This document shows, piece after piece, positions 43,603-52,431 of a stretch of DNA of 64,000 nt; the first letter of the stretch is position 1; each line of letters opens with the position of its first letter. Position numbers and translations under genes: made by a program. Source of the DNA: Chthoniobacterales bacterium (GTDB lineage: Bacteria > Verrucomicrobiota > Verrucomicrobiia > Chthoniobacterales > UBA10450). The notes under the pieces are model-generated. The model saw only the letters and a program-made list of their open reading frames with translations, was not told the DNA's origin and searched no databases. The DNA lies in contig QHBM01000019.1 of the NCBI GenBank assembly GCA_003244145.1, forward strand, positions 21,426 through 85,425, written 5' to 3'.

Positions 43603-46539
43603 TTAAAACACGTAGACTTCAACCACGCCAACACCGACGCCGCTGTTCTTCCCTCGGACCACAGCGGTATATGCGCCGCGTAAGTCGGTTTTGTAGATGG
43701 CAGATTCGGCGTCGTTGCTTGGTTGCAGGCCTGCCGCCTGGATTGCAGCGGCGTCAGGCGACGAGCGCCAGTCATCGTTCGATGCGATGGTGGCGCCATT
43801 TCCATCGTGCAGCTCCAGCATCGGATCGCTAATCGGGTTGCTGATTCCGGCTGTCTGCAGCGAAGGCCCGATTCCACGGACCACGACTTTTGCCCGCCCC
43901 GTGCCCCCTTGCAAAATGAAGCCGCCTATCATGACGTTATCGCCGGTTTGAATAAACCCGCGCGTGCTAAGGTTCGCGAGCGTTGCTGCGGGGACGGCAT
44001 CGAGATCGTAAACCTCCACCAGCGCGACGCCGGTTGTATTGTTCGTGCCTTTGACGATGGCGGTGTATGCGCCCGGATTCAAAGTCGCCAGCAGTGCAGG
44101 TTCGGTTTCGCTGGTGGGTGAAATGCCGGTGCCAAGAATGTCGAATGCCTGGTCCGCGGTAATGAGACCGCCGAGCTGGGTAGTGCGCCAATTGTCATTG
44201 CTAGCGATGAGCGCGCCGGTGCCATCGTGCAATTCCAGGGCCGGATCTTGCAGCGTGCCGGCAAGGATGGCGTTGAGCGAAGGCCCGACGCCGCGGATGA
44301 GGACGCGCTTTGGTCCCGAGCCCTGGATGATGAATCCGCCGATCAACAGGTTTTGTCCCGTCCCCGCCGGCAGGCGCGTGGCGATGTTAGCCGCGACCTC
44401 TGATGGCGGCGCGGGAGTAAGCAAGGTAGCACTGCTCAGGGTGAGTGTGTGCGAACCATCGACGGATGTGGGAATGACGCCGCTGTTTGTCCGCTGCGGC
44501 GTTCCATCCACTTGGGCGGTCGCGCCACTCGAGGCAAAGATCAGGTCCGATGGAATGGGCAAAGTTTCGCCCGGCGCGCCACTCTGCAAAATGGTCGGCG
44601 GAAGCATGAGAATGGCGCCAACGACCGGCGCGGAAGTGGGCACGGTATTGGGAAAGGGCGCCTTCTTGGTTCGGGTGCGGTCCGAGCGGTTCACCACCAC
44701 GCTATTCAATTCCGCGACGGTGAGATTGCCGGTCACTTGGCTGAAGAAGGCCGGCTGCCCGACCACAAAGATTTGATTCCCGCCGTAGCCGATCCGGTTG
44801 AATGGCGAATCGATGCGATCGCCTTCCCAAATCGTGGGTCCTCCGGCGTTCTTGCTCAACACACAATTCTGGACGAGGCCTTCGAAGTTTGTGTCGGGAA
44901 CGCCATCACCTGAAGCTGCGGCCGGTGCGCTCCCGAGCGCTCCTCCCTGGCCCGTGGAGGTAGAACTGTTTTCGACCAGGCTCGAATCGTGCAGGTCTAA
45001 AACTCCCCCGAACATCGCGAGGGCGCCGCCCAGAGAGCCGGCGCGACAACTGGCAATAATACTGTTCTGGATAGTGGCCACTGAGTTCTGGACGAATTCC
45101 AAGCCGCCGCCAAGGTCCGTGGTGGAACAGTTTTCGATGATCGAATGATCCATGACGAAATTGGTGAATGCGCCTCCGATGGCACCGGCCGAACCGGGGA
45201 TCGATCCGATGTTAGTCGTCACCAGATCCGCGAACCCGACGCGGGTAAGTTTAACCTGAGCGCGGTTGCTATCCACAGTTCCATTTTGGCGGACGCCGTT
45301 TAAACCGTACGCGGCGTTGAGATCACCGGAGGCAAAAATCGCCCCGCCTTGTAGCGCGTTCTTAGACCCGCCGTCACCGCGAAAGAGCGTGTCGCGAATC
45401 GTCAGGATGATAGAACGCCGATTCGTGGTGCCGAAGTCCGAGCTTGGATCGACGTTGTCCGATGACAACGCGATGATCGCTCCGCCCAAGCTCTCGCCGA
45501 TTTTGGATCCGTCGGCATGGTTCCTCAAGAAGACACAGCGTTCGATTTCGACATTGGCCCGATAACTACTGATCGCTCCACCCTGGAGGGCGAAGTTTTC
45601 CGTGAAGCGCGAATTGCTGAATTTGCCCGTGATCTGATCCTCGATGTGAATCGCGCCACCGAGCGGCGCGGAGTTGATGTTGACCGAAGGATTGTTCAAA
45701 GCGGAGTTCTTGATAAAGAGCGAATTGTTGACGATCAACTCGGCGGTCGGCGTGGTGAGCGGATCTTTCCAATGACCCCCGCAGTAAATGGCGCCCGCCA
45801 CGTACCCGGCATGATTGTCTTCGAAGCGGCAATTATCCACCTGGATCAACGAGTCGCTGTTGAAGATCGCGCCCCCGGCCGCGGTCTGACCGTGGCCCGC
45901 AACGTCCACCCGGTTTCCGGTAAAAGTGCATTCGCGGAAAAAAGTCCGGCAGGCCGACGACATCGCGATGGCGCCGCCGTAATTGGGCGAAGTATTATCG
46001 GTAAAAGTGCATTTTTCGAAAGCTGCCGAGACACTTTCAAACCAAATGGCACCGCCGCCGGAGATGGAGGGATTGGCCGCGTTATTTTGAAAAATACATG
46101 ACTTAAAAATGGCATCGTTGCGAACGACCGTAAGCGCTCCCCCCAGAAAGTTCTGGATGGACGTGCCGCCGGAAAATATCAGGTGATCGAAGGTAATTGT
46201 GTGCCGAACCCGGCCGGGCGAATTCGCAAAAAGAAAGATCGGCGTCGTCCCGCCTCCACTCAAAGTGACGTTGGCGCCGGTCGCCGCCCGAATCGTGAAT
46301 CCTTTATCGTAGTCGAGGACAGTAAAACCGCCGGAAGGTGCGGCATAAACTCCCGCGGCCGTCTCGATGACGCCGCCGTCGGTAACCTCCGCGATTGCAT
46401 CCTGAAGCGTGGATTTATCCGTAGGGACCCGAACGAAGGGAGATGCGCCGAGAACACTTCGGCTGCTCCAGCCTTCCAACAAAATCAAAAGCCAGGCGCC
46501 ATACTTTAACCAACGGGATGGGTTCGAATGCCAAAACAT
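43603..46539 (-). CDS. Secreted Pmp-like beta-helix protein with paired C-terminal module
   Basis: 978 residues from the ATG at 46539 (the frame is open to 46635). A signal peptide (WLKYGAWLLILLEGW...VLGAS) leads to VRVPTDKSTLQDAIAEVTDGG, the usual start of a right-handed beta-helix. About 600 residues then repeat GGAI and FxxN motifs (GGAIWFES, CTFTDN, YGGAIAMS, CTFTGN, GGAIFNSD, CRFEDN, GGAISSYR), the signature of chlamydial polymorphic membrane proteins. No autotransporter barrel follows. The last ~260 residues are two copies of the shared module. It lies inside the glycan block. Confidence 0.8.
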   Translation of the reverse strand: MFWHSNPSRWLKYGAWLLILLEGWSSRSVLGASPFVRVPTDKSTLQDAIAEVTDGGVIETAAGVYAAPSGGFTVLDYDKGFTIRAATGANVTLSGGGTTPIFLFANSPGRVRHTITFDHLIFSGGTSIQNFLGGALTVVRNDAIFKSCIFQNNAANPSISGGGAIWFESVSAAFEKCTFTDNTSPNYGGAIAMSSACRTFFRECTFTGNRVDVAGHGQTAAGGAIFNSDSLIQVDNCRFEDNHAGYVAGAIYCGGHWKDPLTTPTAELIVNNSLFIKNSALNNPSVNINSAPLGGAIHIEDQITGKFSNSRFTENFALQGGAISSYRANVEIERCVFLRNHADGSKIGESLGGAIIALSSDNVDPSSDFGTTNRRSIILTIRDTLFRGDGGSKNALQGGAIFASGDLNAAYGLNGVRQNGTVDSNRAQVKLTRVGFADLVTTNIGSIPGSAGAIGGAFTNFVMDHSIIENCSTTDLGGGLEFVQNSVATIQNSIIASCRAGSLGGALAMFGGVLDLHDSSLVENSSTSTGQGGALGSAPAAASGDGVPDTNFEGLVQNCVLSKNAGGPTIWEGDRIDSPFNRIGYGGNQIFVVGQPAFFSQVTGNLTVAELNSVVVNRSDRTRTKKAPFPNTVPTSAPVVGAILMLPPTILQSGAPGETLPIPSDLIFASSGATAQVDGTPQRTNSGVIPTSVDGSHTLTLSSATLLTPAPPSEVAANIATRLPAGTGQNLLIGGFIIQGSGPKRVLIRGVGPSLNAILAGTLQDPALELHDGTGALIASNDNWRTTQLGGLITADQAFDILGTGISPTSETEPALLATLNPGAYTAIVKGTNNTTGVALVEVYDLDAVPAATLANLSTRGFIQTGDNVMIGGFILQGGTGRAKVVVRGIGPSLQTAGISNPISDPMLELHDGNGATIASNDDWRSSPDAAAIQAAGLQPSNDAESAIYKTDLRGAYTAVVRGKNSGVGVGVVEVYVF
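43606..44388 (-). repeat. Two copies of the shared module (protein 3)
   Basis: Reading the minus strand, copy 1 begins NIATRLPAGTG at 44388 and copy 2 NLSTRGFIQTG at 43974. Landmarks NLLIGGFI, RGVGPSL, LELHD, NDNW, PGAYTAIV, VEVYDL are kept. Copy 1 has an extra ~10 residues after NDNW. Confidence 0.85.
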
Positions 46540-46600
46540 GCGTTTCCAGTAGCAAGTTTCCGTCCGCCTGCACACGAAGTTTGCCCGCCAGCCGCTTGAT

Positions 46601-48439
46601 TTACAATCTGGGCCATTCCAATTGAAGGACGCCATCGAGCGGAAACGCTTGTTGGGTCTGCCAATCGATCGACCACGCTCTTATGGTAACGGTTTGGGCC
46701 GGCAACCGTGAAACTTCGATTTCCTGATCAAAGCCTGCTTCGAGTGAAAGCCGCCCAAAAACGTTTGCTACATCCGGCCGGAGAATGCCTGTCTTGATCG
46801 CGGTGAATGGATGGAAGGACCCATTCGTTTCTTCCCAGCCTAGGACGACATAATCGGCCCGGGCGTTCTTGAGGGGACTGCGGGCCCATCCGGCAAACCG
46901 AAAATTCCCCGGGGAGCGCCGCTCACCTAAGTCCAGATGTCCCGCGGCGGAATTGGGAGGGATCGGTGGCGAGGCGATCGCTCTCCGGAGGGATTCGCTG
47001 ACTTGGGGAATCCTTACCAGACCGGCTTCCCGCATCTCTTTTACCCGTCCCCAGAACCCGTCCGGATAAGGATACGCCAGAAAAATTTCTGGATTGTCCG
47101 GCAGCGCATTGATCCAAATCACGGCGGTGCGAGCGCGCCTTCGGTTGGTCTGAAATTCCTTCACCCGAATCAATTCGTCTGAAAGCATTTGAAGCCAGGC
47201 CACGATGAGGAAAGTGCAGGCAGCGGTGAGGAAAATGAGGAAACGACTGCGCAGAACCGGCCGGAAAATGATTCGATCCTGGTAAAGATTAAAGACAAGC
47301 CCGATCACCGCGACATAGGCAAAGACCGAGGTGGCGTTGTAGCGCAGGCCCGAGAAGCCGTTGAACCAGGTGTTAAAAACGACGTCGATACCGATGTTCA
47401 GTCGGCCGACCGCTGTCATCGCGCCACTCGCCACCGCGAACGCCAGAAGCACCAGCCACGGATAATAATTTCGCCAGCGCGCTTTCTCGCTTTTCAAAAC
47501 CAGCAACGCGCCGCTCAGTGCGGCGATGATACAGAGCGCGACCAGCGCGCCGTTGGCGCGGGTGTTGAAACAGGGTGAACGTAACACCGCACCGAGCCAC
47601 ACCAAAAGAAACTCCAGAAGTCCCGGGAGTTGGTTCAGCGTCGCGGACGGCGGGGCGATAGCGGGACGTTTGTATCCGACGAAATAATAGCCGATCGAGA
47701 TGATCGCGATGCCAAAATAAAGGGCGTAACAGAGAAGACGGTTCAGCGTCGACCGGCGCCGCGATCGTTCTTCGGCGCCGGGAATTGGAATCGCAAGCGC
47801 CCACAAAAGCATGCCGTTGGCGAAGGTATAGCTGGACAAAAGGGCGAGAAACGCGTTGCAACCTGCCTTCGCCGGCAACGGCCACCGCGTGAGATTGATC
47901 GCGCAGCAACCGAACAAGCAAAGAAACGGGATGAATATCTCGAAGGCGAAGCCGGAGAGGAAATTCTCGTACTGGGAAGGAGCGAAAAGAAGAAGATTCA
48001 CCAGTAACCAGGCGAAGAGAACAGCGGGCTGTGCGCCGCGCGCTCGGCGGCGCAGATACACGAAGGCGCAGGCCGAAGCGGCGCAGGCGCACAAGAATGT
48101 CAGCACCATCCCCTGGCGCACGTCCCACCCGGCTACCGAAGCAATGGCGATGTGGATGAGGCGTGGGAAAATCTTTCTGCTCTCGTTATGCTGAGCCAGC
48201 AGATCGGCCCAGGTAAGATGGCGTTGCGCAAAATGCAGCAGAGCTATTCCGGGCGTGTCCCATTCGTCCCAGATCGGGATATTGATCCAATGCTTTTTCT
48301 GAATGGCGAATGCGAGTGAGGGCGGGAGGAGCGCTGTTACGAGAAGCAACCAGGCCGTCGCCGTTAACGCAGCTGCACGCGCTGCTAAAGATGAGCGCGG
48401 TCCGTCGCGGACGATGGAGGGTTCGTTTGGTCTCATCAT
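46601..48439 (-). CDS. Polytopic membrane protein with C-terminal soluble domain (paralogue 2 of 3)
   Basis: 612 residues from the ATG at 48439, which overlaps the previous gene's stop (ATGATGA). About ten membrane segments follow. The first loop reads IPIWDEWDTPG...HNESRKIFPRLIH...GWDVRQGM, and later PSQYENFLSGF and SSYTFANGMLLWAL appear. The soluble C-terminus (ADYVVLGWEETNG, GILRPDVANVFG, IRAWSIDWQTQQAFPL) aligns with that of the gene at 33737. Probable GT-C-like or glycan-transport role, inferred from context; no family name is claimed. Confidence 0.7.
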   Translation of the reverse strand: MMRPNEPSIVRDGPRSSLAARAAALTATAWLLLVTALLPPSLAFAIQKKHWINIPIWDEWDTPGIALLHFAQRHLTWADLLAQHNESRKIFPRLIHIAIASVAGWDVRQGMVLTFLCACAASACAFVYLRRRARGAQPAVLFAWLLVNLLLFAPSQYENFLSGFAFEIFIPFLCLFGCCAINLTRWPLPAKAGCNAFLALLSSYTFANGMLLWALAIPIPGAEERSRRRSTLNRLLCYALYFGIAIISIGYYFVGYKRPAIAPPSATLNQLPGLLEFLLVWLGAVLRSPCFNTRANGALVALCIIAALSGALLVLKSEKARWRNYYPWLVLLAFAVASGAMTAVGRLNIGIDVVFNTWFNGFSGLRYNATSVFAYVAVIGLVFNLYQDRIIFRPVLRSRFLIFLTAACTFLIVAWLQMLSDELIRVKEFQTNRRRARTAVIWINALPDNPEIFLAYPYPDGFWGRVKEMREAGLVRIPQVSESLRRAIASPPIPPNSAAGHLDLGERRSPGNFRFAGWARSPLKNARADYVVLGWEETNGSFHPFTAIKTGILRPDVANVFGRLSLEAGFDQEIEVSRLPAQTVTIRAWSIDWQTQQAFPLDGVLQLEWPRL

Positions 48440-50310
48440 GCCTTTGGTTCGATTGGTTCTCGCGCTCGATGCCTTAGCAGGGCGCCGATAATCAAGAAAG
48501 CCCACAATCCAGTTCCGCTGATCAATACGTTTTTCCCCTGTGAGACGAGCACTTGAGCATAGAAACTCCAGCGCCCGGTTTCTCGTGGCTGGCGAAAGGC
48601 GAGCCAATGTCGGGAATTATTGTCCGAGGCGATGAGGCGCAGTTCTGAACCCGGCGCCGGGACCGTTTGCCAACGCCAGACTTGGTCGATGGGCGTCTTC
48701 GCCCTGATCCGGGTGGTTTGCCCCGATGCTTCGTCGCGCAGCTGGAGAAACATATCTGTTTGAGCGTCGGCGGCTGTTTCGAATCGCAGATAGGGAAATG
48801 GCGAATTAAAAATTTCGCTTTCAATTGAGCCACGCGCGGCCGGGCCAGCGTCGGAGTACGATCCCCAGATCTTTTCGTACGGGCGCCTCGGCAGTTCTGG
48901 GGGGAGACCATCCGGCACGAAAGCGCGGTTCGTCCCGGCGCGCATTTGGATCGGTAGCGGAGCTCGCACCAGGGCCGGCAGGATTTTTCGAATCGTCGGA
49001 TCATCGAGCAAAGTCGCGAGCCTGATCGCACTAGGATAAGGAATGTCGCCGGCCAGATAGCTGCGATCGTGAGTCTCGACATAGGCGCGCACGTTTTCTT
49101 CCATGGGCCGTAGCACCTCTCGTCCCGGGCCGACCCCGACCTTTTGGAAGCCAAGCCAGCCGGCGCCGGCGATGGGCGCAGAGAGCCAAAGGGCAGCTCC
49201 GGCTGTCGCCAGAGTTCGCAGAGCACTTTTCGGAGGAGTTGCTTGTGCCACCAAGACAATCACAGCCACACCATTAAGCAACGTGCCCAATGCGAGAATG
49301 TCCATGTAACGGGAAGCGATCGGAATGCGGCCGCCTTCGCCACGGGCGTAGGCGATGGCCGCGGCCTGCACGATCACCCATAAGCCGCCGACGAAGACAA
49401 CTTCAAACTGGGTCCGGCGCATCCCCTGCCAGCCTCTCAGCAGAGCGACTGAACAAATACCCCACGGCAGGTAGAGCAAGAAGGCCGCGATCGGAAATGC
49501 GATGTACGGCCAGGCCAGGCATCGCGCGAAGACGCTCAGCCACGCTCCGACTGTTGCCGCTTTGAGCGCATCGTGGGGCGCGAAATGAACGCGGAAAACG
49601 CAACCGAGCGCGATCATGGCGAGACAAAGCAAAAACGTGGGTGCAGCGGCCCGCCAAGGCCGCCGTCGCGAAACGATCCGGAGCAATTCGAGCATGAGGA
49701 CCGCCGCGGCGGCGAAAAAACCTGAGCCCATGCTGAAACACGCCCAGGCGGCAGCAGTCGCTCCAAGCCACCAATGACGCGAGGACGGAGCAAAAAATCC
49801 AAGCCCCCAGATTGCGACCAGCGAAAAGAAGAGCAGAAAATAAAAGGCGGATTGAAATCCCCAGAGCGTGTTTTCGTGGCCGTAAGGTAACGCCAGCCAC
49901 AGTGCTACTGCCACGAAGACCGGCAGCCGATATTTGATTCCAAAGATTCGGGCGAGACCCGTGGCAACCACCCATCCCATTAACCCGCAGAGCGCCGCAT
50001 TCGCGACCATTTCCAGCTGTGCATCCCACTGATCGTTCAGCCGCAAAAGACCTAGCGCCAGCAACCGCGAGGGAAACATTCGGTGATCGTTATGCGGCGT
50101 GAACAGGTCTGCGAATCCCAAAGTGTTTTCGAGCCAGGGTTTAAAAAGCAGCGCCGCTTCAGCATCCCATTGATCGAGAATGGGTAGGGACGTGCTGTAA
50201 ACCGAGATCAACCAGAGCCGCGCTCCCACGATCGTGATGATGAGAGCAAGGCTCTGGATGCAAGCGGCCAGGGGCCGAGCAAACTTAGTCGGCTCCGGGC
50301 GTTGCTCCAT
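48436..50310 (-). CDS. Polytopic membrane protein (paralogue 3 of 3)
   Basis: 624 residues with ten or more membrane segments. The first loop LPILDQWDAEAAL...PHNDHRMFPSRL...WDAQLEM matches the other two paralogues position by position, as does LPYGHENTLWGFQSAF. The C-terminal soluble region (from about 440) is longer and more beta-rich, ends with one further membrane helix, and resembles the others only weakly. It overlaps the downstream paralogue by 4 bases, so the two are translationally coupled and may form a pair. Confidence 0.7.
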   Translation of the reverse strand: MEQRPEPTKFARPLAACIQSLALIITIVGARLWLISVYSTSLPILDQWDAEAALLFKPWLENTLGFADLFTPHNDHRMFPSRLLALGLLRLNDQWDAQLEMVANAALCGLMGWVVATGLARIFGIKYRLPVFVAVALWLALPYGHENTLWGFQSAFYFLLFFSLVAIWGLGFFAPSSRHWWLGATAAAWACFSMGSGFFAAAAVLMLELLRIVSRRRPWRAAAPTFLLCLAMIALGCVFRVHFAPHDALKAATVGAWLSVFARCLAWPYIAFPIAAFLLYLPWGICSVALLRGWQGMRRTQFEVVFVGGLWVIVQAAAIAYARGEGGRIPIASRYMDILALGTLLNGVAVIVLVAQATPPKSALRTLATAGAALWLSAPIAGAGWLGFQKVGVGPGREVLRPMEENVRAYVETHDRSYLAGDIPYPSAIRLATLLDDPTIRKILPALVRAPLPIQMRAGTNRAFVPDGLPPELPRRPYEKIWGSYSDAGPAARGSIESEIFNSPFPYLRFETAADAQTDMFLQLRDEASGQTTRIRAKTPIDQVWRWQTVPAPGSELRLIASDNNSRHWLAFRQPRETGRWSFYAQVLVSQGKNVLISGTGLWAFLIIGALLRHRAREPIEPKA

Positions 50311-50384
50311 GAAGCCTTATATGCGCTTCAGATGGCCGAGGCAATTCTGCTTGCGCCTTGTGGACCCACCCGCGATCGATATCG

Positions 50385-51158
50385 TCAGACGGCTTTCTCT
50401 GGCCGGCGGTAATCGCCCGCGCTGAAGTATTTCTCCAGCCAGACATACAGGCAGATGAACAGATAACGGCTCCCCATCTCTTTGATCTTTAATTTAGCGG
50501 TGCCGCTGCGCCGATTCCGCCAGGTGATCGGGATCGTCGTCCAGGTGTAGCCGCGCACGATCGCTTTCAACGGGATCTCGACGGTGATGTTGAAATGCGG
50601 CGCGATCAGGGGCTGGCAGCCGTCGATCACTTCCTTACGATATGCTTTGAAGGCGTTCGTGGTGTCGTTCAGCTTGATCCGAAAAAGAACTTTCAGGAAC
50701 CAATTCGCAAGCCGATTGAGGAAGAGTTTGACCTTCGGGTAATCGATTACCCCGCCACCTTTGATGAAGCGGCTGCCGAACACGCAGTCGTATCCTTCGT
50801 TTAACTTCTCCCAATAACGGACGACGTCTCGGCAGTCATCGGATTCATCCGCCATCATGATGACGACGGCGTCGCCTTTCATCACGCCGAGTCCGGTCGC
50901 CACCGCGCGGCCGAAGCCATTCAGTCCGAGATTCTGGATCGGCGACAACGTGGGAATTCTCGCGCGCAACTCCTGAAGGATTTCCCAGGTTCGATCGGTA
51001 CTCCCGTCGTCCACGACGACAATTTCATGCGGAACCTCGCACAAACGCAGCTCGATGTGCAGATGCTCGACCGTGGAAGCGATGCATCCTTCCTCGTCGC
51101 GGGTCGGAATCACGACGGACAACAATTCAATCTTCTTTTCGGGGGCCGGCGTATTCAT
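50385..51158 (-). CDS. Glycosyltransferase family 2, polyprenol-phosphate sugar synthase type
   Basis: 257 residues from the ATG at 51158, overlapping the epimerase stop by 4 bases. The GT-A domain reads LSVVIPTRDEEGCI, VVVDDGSTDRTW, LGLNGFGRAVATGL and MMADESDDC (the DxD-like site). TTNAFKAYRKEVI and WRNRRSGTAKLKIKEMG are typical of DPM1/Dpm-like enzymes that make dolichyl- or undecaprenyl-phosphate sugars. Such lipid-linked sugars are donors for GT-C membrane transferases, which fits the two membrane paralogues just downstream. Confidence 0.85.
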   Translation of the reverse strand: MNTPAPEKKIELLSVVIPTRDEEGCIASTVEHLHIELRLCEVPHEIVVVDDGSTDRTWEILQELRARIPTLSPIQNLGLNGFGRAVATGLGVMKGDAVVIMMADESDDCRDVVRYWEKLNEGYDCVFGSRFIKGGGVIDYPKVKLFLNRLANWFLKVLFRIKLNDTTNAFKAYRKEVIDGCQPLIAPHFNITVEIPLKAIVRGYTWTTIPITWRNRRSGTAKLKIKEMGSRYLFICLYVWLEKYFSAGDYRRPEKAV

Positions 51159-52225
51159 CGCGCGGCGGAGTTTTCCAGCCAATCGGGATGGGCTTCGGCA
51201 TGGTCGGCGATTTCCTGGAGAATTTGTTCGAGGCCGATCGCCGGTTGCCAATCCCAGGTTTTTCGCGCGAGCCGGGAATCCATGACTAACCAGGGAACGT
51301 CGAATGGTCGCGGCGTGGGATCGCTCGCGACCTGATGCGGCCCGAATCGCGCTTCGCACCAGCGACTCAATTGCGCCAGAGACATGGTATTCCCCGCGCC
51401 GCCACCGAGATTGACCACGCGCGGTTTGCCCGAGTCGCGCGCCGCGAATTGTTTTTCCAAAAGCGGCAGGAGATCGTCCGGATGAAAACAATCGCGACAC
51501 TGATGCCCGGCGCCGTCGAATCCGATGTATTTCAAAGGCTGCCGGCGCAACCAGGCATTAATCCAGAACGAGAAAATTCCCTGCTCCGCGTGGCCGAACT
51601 GGCCGGCGCCGGCCAGGACGCCGCAACGGTTGATCCAGACGGGGAAATCGAAGGCGGCTCCGTATTCGAGGGCGATCGATTCGGAGGCCAGTTTCGACGC
51701 GCCATAGAGCGACACGGGCGACGCCGTGGCGAAATTCTCGGCAATGCCGTGCTCGCTCGCGCCCTCAGGCAGAGGCACGCCAGGCTCGGGCGCAAAGGCC
51801 GCATCTTTCACGACGACGGGAATTTCAGAAAGCGCTTTGACGGAATAGACCCGGCTTGTGCTGAGCAGCGTAAACCCAGCGCGATACTTCTTCGCGACTT
51901 CGAGAAGGTTGACCGTTCCGTAAAGATTATGCTCCAGAAGCTGACGGCTGCTGGTGCTTCCGTCGACGCCCGCGAGCACACTCGGATTCGCTGCGGCATC
52001 GATGATGCAATCGATCTGGTCGATAGATTCCAAGTCGCTCGCGCAACGAAGATCGGCGTGGCGAAAAGTAACGCCGCGCTTCCGCAACGGTTCCAGATTC
52101 ACTTGGCTTCCGACGCGACTGAGATTGTCGATCCCAATGATCTGGCGGTCCTTAACGTTGTTGAGAAGACCGTGCGCGATCGTGCTTCCCACGAAACCGC
52201 AAACGCCGGAGATGAGGATTTTCAC
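51155..52225 (-). CDS. NAD-dependent epimerase/dehydratase (CDP-paratose 2-epimerase-like)
   Basis: A 356-residue extended SDR. The NAD motif is ILISGVCGFVGSTIAHGL. A catalytic YxxxK is in SLYGASKLASES and the serine/threonine strand is LLSTSRVYS. The overall style (GSQVNLEPL, CGVLAGAGQFG...EQGIFSFWI, HPDDLL) resembles CDP-paratose/tyvelose epimerases, so it likely makes an activated surface-glycan sugar. It is the first gene of the eight-gene block. The upstream 100 bases are AT-rich and end at the IS left terminus. Confidence 0.85.
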   Translation of the reverse strand: MKILISGVCGFVGSTIAHGLLNNVKDRQIIGIDNLSRVGSQVNLEPLRKRGVTFRHADLRCASDLESIDQIDCIIDAAANPSVLAGVDGSTSSRQLLEHNLYGTVNLLEVAKKYRAGFTLLSTSRVYSVKALSEIPVVVKDAAFAPEPGVPLPEGASEHGIAENFATASPVSLYGASKLASESIALEYGAAFDFPVWINRCGVLAGAGQFGHAEQGIFSFWINAWLRRQPLKYIGFDGAGHQCRDCFHPDDLLPLLEKQFAARDSGKPRVVNLGGGAGNTMSLAQLSRWCEARFGPHQVASDPTPRPFDVPWLVMDSRLARKTWDWQPAIGLEQILQEIADHAEAHPDWLENSAAR

Positions 52226-52330
52226 AAGCCCATGTTGTGGATCATTTGTCGATTAAGCGGAAAGCTAGGAGTTTTAAGTTACAGTCGCATCAGATCGTGC
52301 TCTCTTTTTAGTTCGGACTCAAAGAGATTA

Positions 52331-52356
52331 GAACTGGTTTCAAAAATCACTGAGGG
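52331..52356 (+). repeat. Left terminal inverted repeat of the IS
   Basis: It begins GAACTGGTTTCAAAAAT and matches the reverse complement of 53218-53243 at 22 of 26 positions. Confidence 0.9.
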
Positions 52357-52431
52357 AGGGGGAGAAATTACTCTAAGTCATACCACATTTTGTGCTGGTA
52401 CTTTTGGCCGCGATAGTGTGGAAAGCTTGGG

